Positions 1-12,905 of a DNA stretch of 64,000 nucleotides are shown one piece after another (within the stretch, counting starts at the first letter, position 1; each line of letters opens with the position of its first letter). The notes under the pieces are model-generated. The model ran no database searches. It was not told where the DNA came from and was given only the letters and a program-made list of their open reading frames with translations. The position numbers and the translations under genes were made by a program. The DNA comes from Siphlonurus alternatus (Eukaryota > Arthropoda > Insecta > Ephemeroptera > Siphlonuridae). The DNA lies in NCBI GenBank assembly GCA_949825025.1, contig OX463780.1, forward strand, positions 14,357,480-14,421,479, read 5' to 3'.

Positions 1-2521
1 CCGAGCCATCCTGATATATGGTTGTTGCTTTTTCTCCCGGAAATTGGTACCTGGTACTGGTGGCACTTGATGCGGCAACTTCCGGTAAAGGCTCCGCTCG
101 AGCTGGAGCTCGTCTGGGGGTGCTCCTGCGAGGGGTAGAGGCGGCCTCGGCTGGCTGCTCCGGCTTGCTGGCCGCGTCGTTGCTGCGGACTCGTGACCCT
201 TGTCGATTGACTCGCCGTGCGTTGGTGGTCACGTCCGCGTTCTCCACTGGATCAATGGGGGCGGCACGTGCGGAGTCACGTGACACGTCACCACGGGAAC
301 GATGGCGGGAAGGCTGGACTGAAGAACTGTCATCGACTTGTTTGCGACGGTTATTACTTGCCTCAAGACGCCGAGATGAGCTCCTCTGACGCGCGGTTGA
401 TCGGGCGGTGGTTCCGTCCAACTCCTGGCTTGGGGACTCGATGTTCTGACTACGGACAGTAGGTAGTCTCTGTCGCCGTTCGGTCCTTTTTCTGCCAGGG
501 ATTTTCTCTGTTGGATTTTTTAAAGTCTCTTCTGTTGGTTTTTGTCTGCTTGGTATTTTTTCTGTTGGAATTTTTTCTGTTATCGGTATTTCAAAACTTT
601 CAGTAGGTTCTTGATTTGTTAAGATTTTTTCTGTTGGAATCAAAAACGCCTCAGGCTCTTGTGTTATAACTTGAACAGGAGTTGTTGTTTCTGTCTTCAC
701 ATTTTCAAGATTCTTTACACGAGCGACTCGATTTCTACCGCGAAGTATTTCAGAGTTTGTTTTTGCTGGTGTTTCTGATTTTCTTCGTTCTCCACGACCT
801 TGAAATACGTCTTCAGAGATAATTGCCACAGGTGGGCGTGTTCTCGTTCTTAACCTACCTGAATCTTGAGAGCGAGATGTTGTTGGGATGATGCTCTCTT
901 GTTTAGGTAAGTCTATGGTAGCGTCACGCTGCTGCGGTTCGATTCTCTCGCTCTCCAGAGTATTACGTGGTGTGACCTCAAAAGTAGCTGGTGCTGCGTT
1001 CCAAATAGTAGTTGTTACCTCTCCCACCTCTTCATTTACTCGCGGTACGTAAGTGGAACTGTACACTTCTTCTTTTGTAACCCGATGATGCTCGACAATT
1101 CGCCGGGGACTATTGTTGCGACTTGAAAATCGGTTAGGTTTCGTAAACAAAACTTCCTCCGGCTCTTCGGTTACTTCATAGTTTTTTGCTCTGCTCCGTA
1201 GCTCGCGGCCGCGAAGGTTCTCCGCCGACCTGCGAGGCTCCGAGTCACGTACTCCGTAAGTGCTGCCGGCAGACACGCGGTGGGGGGACTCCAGGCGGGC
1301 GGTGTCGATGCCAGAGCCATCACCATCCAGGTCGGAGAACCTCACGCCCCCGCGACGTGTGGAGTACACGTGTCGAGAAGCAAGCTCACGCACGTGACGG
1401 CGGAGAGGCAAGGGGGGAGGTAACATACCTTCAATATGCTCAGTGTGAGCTTTGATAGGTGAAAATGCAGCTGGTTTATCAGAGCTTTGTACTTTTTTAG
1501 GTTTTGAAGGATATGAATTTTTGCCCTTATTCTCCCATTGTAGTGGCTTATCAGTTGAAGTAATGTTAGAGATATATAACACAGGTCCACTGATTGATTC
1601 AGAGGGTTTTAACATTGTTGGCATATAGTCTTCAACTTCTAATGGCTCTACTTTTTCTTCCTTAAAGAATGGATTATCAAATGGGTCTTCGCCAAAATAC
1701 TTTGATCGCAAGCAATCAATTTTATCACCAAGTCCCTTCAATCTCGGCTCTCCTTTAGGACCTGCAACATCAGGACCAACTTTCAAGTTAGGAGATATTT
1801 CAGGACAATCTTTATAATTGGTTGAATCGTAAAATGGCATCTCAGATTTCTTTTTGTCTGGTAATAAATCAAGATTTGTTGCATAACGAATTGGTGAATT
1901 TTTAGGAGCAGTTTTATAATAAGGATATTTAACAGTATCATAATTATTACTTGGAATTATTTTTACATTTTCTTTAATATTAGAACTTTGAGCTTTAAAT
2001 TTAGGATAAGACCTAGGATAATATCCAGGTAAATGATGTTTATTTTCTTTGTTACTTCCTGAAATATCTACGTCAATCGGTTTCTTGTCTCCCGAGTTAC
2101 CTTGATCGTTGTTATCATAATTCTCCTTGAACTCGCCGTGTTTTTCGAAATGTCCATGGTCGTACTTTGAGTCCTCGTACCCTTGTTCGGTGTACACTTC
2201 CCCGAGTTTCTGGGTGGTTATGGACTCCTTGAGCCGCTTAGCCAGGATAATTTCCTCAGGGGTGGACGCAGACGCAAGTGCTGCCTCTCGTGGCAGGTAT
2301 TTGACGCTCTCCTCTCTTCTTACACTTGCTAACACTCGGAAAGGCACAAATCCAAGCTTTACTCCTGAATCAGGAGCAGGAGTACCCCAATGATGTGGTG
2401 CTTGTTTTAATATTTTAGAATCATTATCTACAGGATTTGTATTTAATTGAGCACTACATATTATGACTAGTAAATTAATTGTTGTTATAATTAAATGCAC
2501 ATTCTTGCTGTGGTACGACAT
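1..2521 (-). CDS. Predicted secreted low-complexity basic protein, 5' part (runs off left edge)
   Basis: From the ATG at 2521-2519 (context CAAAATG) the frame is open for 840 codons to the window edge with no stop, so this is a real gene continuing to the left. The first ~25 residues form a signal peptide: a short polar start, then an Ile/Leu/Val core (LIITTINLLVIICSA). Residues ~45-110 are the most globular-looking part. Residues ~110-160 are rich in Asp, Lys, His and Tyr, and ~160-360 in Lys, Pro, Asn and Tyr. The rest is Arg/Ser/Thr/Glu-rich and disordered, with several copies of a PTEKI-like motif around residues 627-680. No transmembrane segment or cysteine-rich domain is visible. GC content rises in 1-480 and 1190-1430. 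A donor-like GAAG|GTATGT sits near 1430, but the frame reads through it. I do not recognise the family. An extracellular-matrix or cuticle role is only a guess from the signal peptide and composition. Confidence 0.8.
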   Translation of the reverse strand, partial: MSYHSKNVHLIITTINLLVIICSAQLNTNPVDNDSKILKQAPHHWGTPAPDSGVKLGFVPFRVLASVRREESVKYLPREAALASASTPEEIILAKRLKESITTQKLGEVYTEQGYEDSKYDHGHFEKHGEFKENYDNNDQGNSGDKKPIDVDISGSNKENKHHLPGYYPRSYPKFKAQSSNIKENVKIIPSNNYDTVKYPYYKTAPKNSPIRYATNLDLLPDKKKSEMPFYDSTNYKDCPEISPNLKVGPDVAGPKGEPRLKGLGDKIDCLRSKYFGEDPFDNPFFKEEKVEPLEVEDYMPTMLKPSESISGPVLYISNITSTDKPLQWENKGKNSYPSKPKKVQSSDKPAAFSPIKAHTEHIEGMLPPPLPLRRHVRELASRHVYSTRRGGVRFSDLDGDGSGIDTARLESPHRVSAGSTYGVRDSEPRRSAENLRGRELRSRAKNYEVTEEPEEVLFTKPNRFSSRNNSPRRIVEHHRVTKEEVYSSTYVPRVNEEVGEVTTTIWNAAPATFEVTPRNTLESERIEPQQRDATIDLPKQESIIPTTSRSQDSGRLRTRTRPPVAIISEDVFQGRGERRKSETPAKTNSEILRGRNRVARVKNLENVKTETTTPVQVITQEPEAFLIPTEKILTNQEPTESFEIPITEKIPTEKIPSRQKPTEETLKNPTEKIPGRKRTERRQRLPTVRSQNIESPSQELDGTTARSTARQRSSSRRLEASNNRRKQVDDSSSVQPSRHRSRGDVSRDSARAAPIDPVENADVTTNARRVNRQGSRVRSNDAASKPEQPAEAASTPRRSTPRRAPARAEPLPEVAASSATSTRYQFPGEKATTIYQDGS

Positions 2522-2700
2522 TTTGATGATCACGGCACGTTCACCACACCATATTCACAGTTACGATACCTTACAACAAACTAAAGAACAAAACGATATA
2601 GTTGAAGGTATATACTACAAGTGCCGCTCTCTTTCTTAGCTCATAGTAAAAAGCGAGAGTTTAAGAAATATATAAAAAAAAATTAAATGGAAGGGGGAAG
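2522..2700 (-). promoter_or_regulatory. Candidate 5' leader and core promoter of the secreted-protein gene
   Basis: Immediately upstream of the ATG at 2521 the minus strand reads through ~120 bases of mixed sequence to an AT-rich stretch with a TATATA motif near 2667-2676. A TATA-type promoter with a leader of ~100-130 bases is plausible. No clear initiator or splice acceptor decides it, so a spliced 5' UTR is equally possible. Confidence 0.2.
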
Positions 2701-4198
2701 AGGGGAAAGTAAAGGAGCGTATCGGCATCAGAGGATTGACCTGAATAATACACTTCCCCCTTAACTCCCTTCCACTATCAAAACAATCTGATTATTATAT
2801 CTGTCAGACCAAAAAAAAAATTAAACTTTTCTTCTTCCTTAATTATTTGTGGGAGGTAAAGGAATGCACTTGCTGCTCCTTACGTGAAAGGTGTAAGGCG
2901 TACTTCCTATAGCCACCGACTATTCGTACTTTGTGAGAAAGTTAATTTAATTGCACTCACGGAACATATGATTCAACTTTCCTGAATTCATATAATAATT
3001 TATTATCATTTCATTGTACATTAAAAAAAAATCATGGAAGCATAATTATATAAAATATATTATAGAAAATGCACTGTAAATACTTTTTACTCATTTATTT
3101 AAAAAAATGTATTTTTTTAATTATCATTTAATTTTAATAGATTATTAATTATAAAACACAAATGAATGTAGTCTAAGTAAAAAATAATGCAATAGCTCGT
3201 ATTTAGCGTATAAATACGAGCAGTATTGATCGTTTTATACCACTTTTTATGACAAAATTTTAACCTTAATACTCGTAATAGTAATAAAATATATCAGCTG
3301 AAAATAATTAATTCAAACAATTTAATTTTTAACAAATGAAAAACAGTACATTTTATGGGCTTATTCATTATTAATACATTTTAAAGGATGTATAATATAT
3401 TTCTAAAATTGCATTAGACTCAAATAATTCATTTAGTTTTATTTTTTGTTTTATCCTCAGTTTTAAAAAGCATAAAATACACAGCTGCAAGTTTCTCACA
3501 TGCAATACTGACAAATGAATTATTTAAATATAACTGATATTGGCTATAATATACTTTCAAATAATAATTGTATGCTTTTACATACTGCATGAACGTACTT
3601 TCCAATGGCATTTTTTTTTTTTTTTTTAATCGATAAAAATTGGTTTACCAATAAAATTTAGTGGTTTAGTTAAAGTACGTAATACAATTTCAAAATAAAC
3701 GTTTTATTTAGAAGAAACTTGTTATAGGACATAATGGTCAGGTTGTATTATTTTTTTACTATACGTCAATATTTAGTGGCTTCCATAATATGGTTTATTT
3801 TCTTGTTGGCTCAACTGAATAGAAACTGCATTTTATCGTTCACCCACGTTCAGTGAAAGGCGGCGTCTCCAAGAGAGTACTTTTATAAATAAGAAAAGTT
3901 TGGCTTGAACAAACTTATTTTCTCCTCCACCATCGAATATTCTGCACTGGTTTTATATGCGTGTCCTTCACTCAGTATGAAAGTATAACTTGATCTTTGC
4001 ATTGAAATGGTCTGATATAATCGGCCATTATGTTAATGCAAGTAGTTGTTTGTTTCATGGGAAATTTAGAAGAAAAATGTTCATTGCAATATTTATAAAT
4101 ATTGAAGTAATGAAGGATAATTTAAATTTATTAAATAATATGGAATAAATTAAATTGAAATTGATTATTTTTGTACTAATAAACATATTTTGCTTTAA

Positions 4199-4586
4199 AG
4201 TAGAGATAACGTCGATCAGTTGTTCGACGTAGGTCTCTTTGATTAACATGTAAACCTTAGCAAATTTACAAAAATTCTGAAATTTTTTTGAGAGGCAGAT
4301 ATTAGTGCCTAAAAGCCATAGAAAAAGTTTCAAAACAATTTAACGAGAGGATTTTTTTTAATTAATTTTTTAGTTTGTCTCTCCATGGGAAAGCTCCATG
4401 CTGAAAATTAAAAAAAAAATAAATTAAAAAACATCAGCTCGTTAAATTGTTTTGAAATTTTTTCTATGACTTTTAGTCACTAATATCTGCCTCTCAAAAA
4501 AATTTCAGAAATTTTGTGAATTTGCTAAGGTTTACATGTTAATCAAATGGAGCTAAAAAAAACAGCTGATTGACATTATTTCTACC
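4199..4586. mobile_element. TTAA-flanked MITE (inverted-repeat element, family A)
   Basis: Two long arms (about 4199-4345 and 4430-4586) are imperfect reverse complements. Each end carries a version of (A/G)GTAGA(G)ATAA followed by GATCAGTTG or its equivalent. TTAA flanks both ends (4195-4198 and 4587-4590). The element at 12541-12905 shares the ends and the TTAA flanks. TTAA target duplications are typical of piggyBac- and Kolobok-type transposases. No coding capacity is left. Confidence 0.7.
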
Positions 4587-5614
4587 TTAAGTGTACAGTA
4601 TAAAACAAGCAAGCTAACTTAAAACATTTCTTCTTTGCATTTCTTTTTTATTTTGTTTTATTGTTATTTTCTTTATTGTTATTACATAAAACGGAATTCG
4701 TTTAAATATTTATGAGACGGCTATTGCTATAGTGTATTACAATTTTATATTTATTTTGAATTGGTTTTATTTGGAACAAAAAAAAAAAGACTCGTTGGAA
4801 GCGTTGTCTAATTCACGGAGAAGGTTTTAGTACAAATTGCAGTTAAACTGAGAGAGTGTTTGACTTGCTCAATGTCTCGTGAAGATGAAAATGTCACTCT
4901 CCTTTCCTCAAAGTTTGGAACTGCTCGTGCAAAACGATCTTGAGAGAGAAAATCAAATCAGAGCGCGGGACATTTCAAGGCGGTCACACCAACTGAGCAG
5001 AGGGGACAAAAGCGCATCTCAAAATAATATTGAATAAATTCCAAGAATATTTCACCACTCTACAGACTGTGAACAGCATGAAAAAATCTTGTTAAAAAGT
5101 TCAATCACTGCCAGTGCTTTTTTAGCAACAGGCTTGGCTATCTTGAAGGCATCTTATACTGATGACAAATTTACTTTCAGCGTGAAACAATCAATATCTT
5201 ATATTGGTAGCAGCTAGAGCTATTATCATTAGTGTTCAATAAAACGACACGCTTTAAACAAGCAATATATAATTTAACGAAAACCTCAGCTATTTCATCC
5301 AATTACACATCATTGTATTACATGTGCAGTGATTGTCTTAATTTTAAATAATTCATTATGTGTTATGTAATCAACTAAATATTATTTTTTTATTAATTCA
5401 AATATTTGCACTAAAAAAATAAGTACCAAAAATTTACAACTATAAGTTTCTTATCAGTATATTAAAAATAGTAGACAAAATAATATTATTGAACATATAT
5501 GTATATACTGAATAATATATAAACTATTTTAATATTTTTTTTTTTTTTTTTTTTGCAATTTCCACAATTTAAGATAAAGATAGAAACATCATGAAAATCA
5601 GCAAATTTGAATCA

Positions 5615-5741
5615 TTAGGTCTGTTCGTAAATACACGATCAGAAAGAATCGATTATTTGTGATGAACCTTATGTTCCATATACAGAAGGTTCATCACAAA
5701 TAATTTATTCTTTCTGATTGTGTAGTTACGAACACACCTAT
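5615..5741. mobile_element. Short inverted-repeat element (MITE-like)
   Basis: The ends TAGGTCTGTTCGTAA and its imperfect reverse complement enclose a near-palindrome. The inner arms (AAGGTTCATCACAAATAAT and partner) pair around a short loop near 5672. The element is about 126 bp and the flanks suggest a TA duplication. There is no open frame. Confidence 0.55.
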
Positions 5742-8024
5742 TGATAGCTTGAAGTTTAAAAACGTTTGGTCAGAATTTTGAATAATCTCTTCTCTTCGTA
5801 AAAAAAAGATAAAAAAAAAAAAGATACACAAAAAAATGTTGATTTTTGAGACAGGTGAGAAAATAAATGGGGTTGCTATAAAAGCTTTTTCTATGCAATT
5901 GCGTCTCATTCCTGATTGAAAGTGGCAACTTGACGCCGAATAAGTTTCCTGGGAGCGCAGATAGTCTTTTCAACTGCCCGTGCGTCACAGCCCCCCCTTG
6001 ATGTCCACTCAATTGAAAATTGAAATGTTACAGACACTGCCGGAAGCATGGTTCTTTAAATATCTTGCGTTGTTGTTGTTGACAATCTTTACAAGTTGAA
6101 ATCAAAACAGGAAAGGGAGGCTTTTCATTTTTTTTTTTTTTAGTCAAGAAATATGTATAATGGTTGAATAAAAATGATACGAAGTTTTTTCAATCTTATT
6201 ATTTTTTGTATTGAGTTATAGTAAGAATAAAATCAATATTTTGGGTCTTTAAATTGTAGTTAAAATCTTTATTATTTTCATAAATTTCTTGTCTCTTTCT
6301 GTCTCAATTCTCCTTAGAAAAATAAAGTGAATTTCTTTTTTAAAATACATAATAAAATACGAATGTCTATATGAAATTATTTCTAAACAAAAACCTCTTA
6401 TTATACATTCAAAACACAGAAACGTGATCATTATTATGCCAATGAAATTCCAATTATTGAATAAACATTGAACCCTCCGTCTTCTTTAAGGCTTTAAGCC
6501 TCCAATTAAATCCGATGTTTCTGCTATTTTAGGAAGTTAGCCAGCGAAAGCTACGTCATCCAGTGGCCAGTGACGTGGAATTTCATTATAGGAAAGACGA
6601 GGGTCTATACTTGCTGCTGCCGATTTAAGCTGTCTTAGATCCGAGATGTATCCTAAATAATATATTGCAGCAAGGAGAGTTGTCGTAGCTTAAACTTATC
6701 GACAACTTCCGAACAACATATTACAGTGGATATATATTTTATATAAACCTATATAGTGGGGATTCTGATTTGATGAAATACATAAAAGATTAATAAAAAA
6801 AATATGGAACCACCGATGCGTTCTATCAACTCAGATGTACGTCGATACAGATCAATGTCACGTACCTGCATGTTAAAGTACCTGAATATTTATTCGTTTT
6901 TTTGTATCAAATTATAGTTAATTATAATTTAATAATTATATTAATTAATTTATATAATAATTAACAAATTCAAGTAATATTGAGAGTAGCTGTAAAAGAG
7001 GTCAAAATATAAATAAATCAACATAAAATTATATCTTTGTTTATTTTATTTTTTATGCCTTTTTTTTCCGCGACTTTGATCAATGTAATTTGAATCTACC
7101 ACATTGATGGTTATGCCACAATAATAAAGATCACGTAACGTATATAAAGAAGTATTTTATATCAAATCTGCGTAGGTAAAAACAAACTTATAAATATTAA
7201 TGAGGTGTCTGTATGCTTCCTTCAGAATATTTGCCAATGTGTTTATTCGACAGCGTCATATGCATGCGATACAAACAAATTTGCTTACGTTGAGTTTTTA
7301 TGATCGTTATTTTTATGAAAAACTCTTTGAAATTGCCAAATATATAATATGCGAGTATTTTTACTTTATATTTAAAAAGATATAAATATTAAAAAAATAC
7401 AAAATAAACTATTGATTTTTCATTTTACAATTTTCTCCAGTGTTGAAGTGTTTAGGTAAAATTGAACACATATTTGCTACAAAGACCTGCTCGTAATTGA
7501 CACAAATTGTATTTTCTACTTGATAAAATTGAAATAAAATCTACGAACGCTATCAGGTAAAAATCTAAAAATAAAAATACGATTTGTTGAATATTTAAAT
7601 ATAGAACTTTTTACGTAGTCTGCCATGCATACTGACAGAAAGTATGTGAATATTTCATGAAAGCTGAATATAATATATAATGGTATATTTTACTGAATAC
7701 AATTTAATATTTTTCATGTAAAAAGTCAGGTAACATTCAGTCAAGAATTTAACAGTGCATATTTAATGGCAATGAAATTTTCTAAACAAAACGTTCGCAA
7801 AAATTGTAAGTCATTCATTTTAAAATATACTTTCAAATATTTCATGTCAATTCATTGAACGAATATAAATTTTAAAATAATCATTAATATCAAAGTGAAT
7901 TTTTAGAAATCAAAACATTCAACATAATTAGAGCATATTTGCATTCAACATGCGATAAAGAGCAATCAAAATGAAAAGTGTGTATTTTTATTTATTATTA
8001 TTTTACTTTCAAGCATGGAAATTT

Positions 8025-8026
<2 letters not shown>

Positions 8027-8066
<40 letters not shown>
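8027..8066. repeat. (TA)n microsatellite
   Basis: About 20 uninterrupted TA units in AT-rich spacer. Confidence 0.95.
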
Positions 8067-8071
<5 letters not shown>

Positions 8072-9623
8072 GCGTTCTGTAATTTTTTTCGTTCATTTTT
8101 TAAATACAAAATTTTAATTATTTATTGATTTTATTCAATGTAACTTTTACTTTTTTTGTTAAATTAGATAACAAATTAATGCATGCATACAATATAAAGG
8201 TACATTGAAACACAACTCTGATCTAAATGTGCGGATCACGTGACATCAGGCATTGAGCCCCGCTCCCCCCCCCCCCAACAATAAAAAAGTTGGATTTAAC
8301 AATTTAACATGGGCAATATAGGTATTTCCCACACTCCAATTTTTTTTTAATACATTGTGACTATTATACATACAGTACATACTACATATATATAATATAA
8401 TTAAAGATAGCTGAAAAAAAGAACAATACTAAAATTCATGCATATCATACAGAATGATAAAAAAAAATTAAAATTTAAAAAATATCAAATAAGAATTTAC
8501 ACTTCTTTCATTGTTAACATTTTTCGTGTTAATGGAATAATAATGATTTTTTATATGATATCTAAACAATTGTTTCTTAAAAACGGATATAATTTCAATA
8601 TTTTTTATATGATCTGGAAGTTTGTTTTACAATACGTAATTTTTTTCTGGGTTTGCGCCTGCGTGACATAACTGACAAATTACAATGCTGAGATTTGAAA
8701 TTCTAACAAGTCAGATGTTCATCGAGTGGTTAATTTGGATGTTAATTCTTACAAGACTGCACATTTTAGATTGATGAACTCGCAGGGGTGTGAAATCTCA
8801 AACAAACTGGAACTTCAAATTTTATCATCAACCTAAGCTGCTGCAAACAAAATTAGATATTAATTCAGTATCTAAAGACCGCATTTTCCTCATTTCTTTC
8901 TGGTGTGATAATAAACATTTTATGCCAAGAAACAGTTTTTATAGCATTTTCTCTTACATTAATTTTAAACCTAAAGTAGTGTTGAAACAGTATATATAGT
9001 AATGCTGTTAAGATTATACTGCAGTGTTGTGTTATTATGTTACATGAAAAAAAGATGTCTATCTTGACTGTCTCAGCTTAATTTTATAATAATACATAAT
9101 TATAATTAAAGTAACAAGAGCGCTAGAACAAAGGGAATGGTTTCCTAGAAACATGACTATATTCACAAATTAGCTATCTTAAACAACAACCAAATTAATT
9201 TGATTATATTTTTTTATAATTTTCCTTTTTTTTTTATTTAAAGTAAAATTAAATTAAAAAAGTATGTAAATTTTTATTCCTCCAAGTCCCAACAAATTAA
9301 CATAAATTTAAAACAAAGTGTATGAAAAACATACAATTTCTTACTTCCATTTTAAACAGTAACACAGTAATCCAATTTAAAAAAATTTCTACTTTTTTAT
9401 AAAAAAAAAATGCTTCTAAATGTCAACACTTGAAACACCTGGTAAAAAATAAGCAGGTACAAGTTCGTGTCTTGGAATTACGTAAGTAATGACTTCATGT
9501 TTGAGGGTCTGTTGCTGTACACACAAAAACGTTTAAATGTAGTCACTTTTAAAACAGGTTGAGTTGTATCGGTAGAGTACATTCTAAAGCTGAAAAATAA
9601 CCATACCTCGTTTTAGTACATTG

Positions 9624-9641
9624 GAGAGAGAGAGAGAGAGG

Positions 9642-9734
<93 letters not shown>
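9624..9734. repeat. (AG)n/(CT)n microsatellite
   Basis: About 55 AG units with one GGGG interruption near 9641. Read on the minus strand this gives a Ser-Leu repeat that is not a gene. Confidence 0.95.
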
Positions 9735-9737
<3 letters not shown>

Positions 9738-11575
9738 CTTAAGGGGTGAAAGTTGCAAGAGAACAGCGGAGCACTTGTCAGCTCAGACCGTTGATCTGAC
9801 GGAGAGTTACGTAAGATCTAGCGCGTGATAAGAGCAGCCACACCCCCCGAGGATATCCCAGCATAATATTTCCCTTGACGTTTTACTAGCTAAATAAAAC
9901 TTGTTCAGCTTTCCCTGCAGTTAACTTCATACCCTTCTCTTTATACGCATCTAAGTAATGAGACACATATACAATTATTATAATACGAGTATATTATGCT
10001 TAATAATTTAAGACTTCATAATGTAATATTCCATTGATATCATATTTTTAAATTTTAACATTTTGATATAAATATTTTGTTTAAATTAACATTAACTCCA
10101 TGACGAAGATAAAAATTAATTTCATTTTTGGTTTCAATTAAAAAATTAATACAATTAAAGTATTAAAATTTAATGTAAAAAAATTCACAGCTTTTTCTTT
10201 GATCAGAGAGCTCAACAGATTTAATGAGCATGCTATATTAAATTTTCAGACAAGCTTTTTACACTTGACTGGTAAAATAAATCAAAATCCATAAAAAACA
10301 ATAAGAAATTGAGTGTCAGGCATTAACCATACGTGTAATGATGACTATGGAGTGTTTGACACAACAAAAACTTTGTTCCGGAACGAGCGAGATGGATCGA
10401 TTCAAATTTATTTTTAGATGACAGCCAACAATCACTACCACGAATTTCACTTTTAAATCGTGCGTGAAAAATATTGTGCTGACAAATTTTACACGCTATA
10501 ACTTGAATATCATTTACGGTCATTTACCACGTTCAATTAACGTTATATTTTAAGAGCTTTATATAAACCTTTGACCTTTGTTAATTCGCATGGCAAAATT
10601 ATTATTCACAGTTTCAAATTATTCAGAAACAATTTTATAAATTTATCAACTTTATGACGTGTGATCCCATTTGCTTAGTCTATAGATAATTATATACAAT
10701 TTTAAAATCCGGTTCCACTGGCTATAAAAAATTACATGTTTTAAATTATTGGTAATGGAATTCATTTCGTAATAAATAAAAGTTGTTATTTTGAATTGTT
10801 TAATTCACAGTAAATATAACAATTAGTACATTGAAATGAATAAATTAAGATGAAAATGATAAAACAATAAACGTGTGTACTTAATAATCAAATGATATTT
10901 CAATGCATGACAAAAAAAAAAATAGAATTTGTAAAGAATTAGCCTATAAAAATTTAATGCTAAAATTAGCCTTTGAAATAAAAAAATCTGGCACTAAAAT
11001 GTTCTAAAATAAATTTTCATGAATATCTTCTGATAATTGCTACAAAATTGAAGCCACAGTTTTGTCAGGAACAAAAAATAATTAAACGACGGCACGCAAC
11101 TTCAACGATGGCACAATTTCCCAACGACTATATGACGCAGTATATTTCTTGACAATTTCCTCTCTCAAGATTTTCAAGGAAGGAAGATTAGAAAAAAAAT
11201 CCTTTCCATTCTTCGGGCGCTGCCAAAATGTCCCACCCTCCGTCCGTCGCGACTTCTTGCGACACTTTATTATCACGCAAAGAGGCTGCTAATTATAATG
11301 CCGTTCTGTGACTTAATGCATTCACTTTAAATTATTTCCACGTGACTTAATAAGTGTATTAAAAACTCAGTAAATTAAAGTTTTTAGTAATTATATTCAC
11401 TTTTTAATTTTCATGCTTCTAGTACAATAGAAATTTTACTGTACTTTCATAATAATGCATTATTTTTTTAATTCATAATTTATTAAAAATTTCTCTCATT
11501 AATATTTGAATAATCATAATTTCTCATTACGTTCAGTTTCTATTTTTATTGTTATTTTAATATTATAGGAAAAGT

Positions 11576-11921
11576 TAAAATTTCTATATATATTTCAAAT
11601 TGCTATATATAAATAGCCTATATAATATCTATATAAACGGAAATTTCAAACCGATATATTTTAATGGTGCTTCAATGATCATTAGTTAACCAAGTTATTT
11701 ACAGAACTCAATTTTCATCACAAAGTTTCGTGTTTATTATTTTTAAATTAAAATTTCTATATTTCAAATTGCTATATATAAATTATAGCCTACATATATT
11801 TATATAATATCTATAAATGGAAATTCCAAACCGATATATTTTAATGGTGCTTCAATGATCATTAGTCAGCAACCAAGTTATTTACAGAACTCAATTTTCA
11901 TCAAAGTTTCATGTTTATTAT
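11576..11921. repeat. Tandem duplication of a ~170-bp AT-rich segment
   Basis: The segments at about 11576-11745 and 11749-11921 share long blocks in the same order and orientation, for example CCGATATATTTTAATGGTGC, CTTCAATGATCATTAG and CAAGTTATTTACAGAACTC. Small indels separate the copies. The origin is unknown. Confidence 0.85.
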
Positions 11922-12540
11922 TTTACTGCCGAACATTCAACATCCACCATAATAATAACCTATAATTACAAAAATTGTAAAAATAAATTTAACAGCAACG
12001 AGTTTTACCAAAATAGCTTAGTTTTTGGATTGGTTAATTAAAGACAATAAATAATATAGGATCAACAGTATATAGTTATTGATAAATTATAACAATATAT
12101 TTTTATGAACGTTAAAAAATTAACACGTGGAAAAATCATAAATTATTTTACTACTGGAGAGTTTTATTCTAAAGAAACAAGTTTTATGAAATATAATCAG
12201 TGCAATCAGTAATCACCTTTTTGTTTTTTTAAAAGTATTAAACGCAGAATTGGGCACACCAACATTATTTGATGAGACAATTCGCGTATAGTATTTATAA
12301 TATATTTCGTTGTGTTTGTGCTCTTCATAAAAAGTTGCCTTAATCTTAACTATAATACCTGTGAATCTTATCATTTTTAAGTCATATTTTAATTTTCTTT
12401 GTGAACTATGAACTATGAACTTTATCAACATCAGTTAAAAAGCTAAGAAGTGTCTACAATTTTACTCTTGCATTTTTGGCTATCAATATTTTTACCAAAA
12501 ACCATTTCCTATAACAATAACCGAATCAAAGCAGTTTTAA

Positions 12541-12905
12541 GGTAGAGATAATACAGATCAGCTGGCCCAATGCTAAAAAAATCCCATTCATAAAAATTAT
12601 GAAAAAAATTTAAAGTGTTCTCCTCTACATTCCCTATCAGTAGGTAAAATATCAGGTATACAAAAACGAGCTAGTTTTCGAGTTATTAATTTTTAAAGTT
12701 GACCAATTTAAAATGGAAGTTCCATTTCTCCATGTTAAATTAGTCAACTTTAAAAATTAATAACTCGAAAACTAGCTCGTTTTTGTATACCAGATATTTT
12801 ACCTACTGATAGGGGATGTAGAGGAGAACATTTTAAATTTTTTTCATAATTTTTATGAATGGGATTTTTTTAGCATTGGGCCAGCTGATCCGTATTATCT
12901 CTACC
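12541..12905. mobile_element. TTAA-flanked MITE (family A), near-perfect palindrome
   Basis: Arms at about 12541-12715 and 12730-12905 are almost perfect reverse complements. The ends read GGTAGAGATAATACAGATCA and its partner, and TTAA lies directly outside each (12537-12540 and 12906-12909). The near-identity of the arms suggests a younger insertion than the copy at 4199-4586. Confidence 0.8.

Noticed and set aside
1342..1590. Short minus-strand frame overlapping the secreted-protein gene
   Set aside because: It is out of frame with the 840-codon open frame that covers the whole region and has a signal peptide.
9549..9758. Ser-Leu repeat frame
   Set aside because: Translation of a (CT)n microsatellite.
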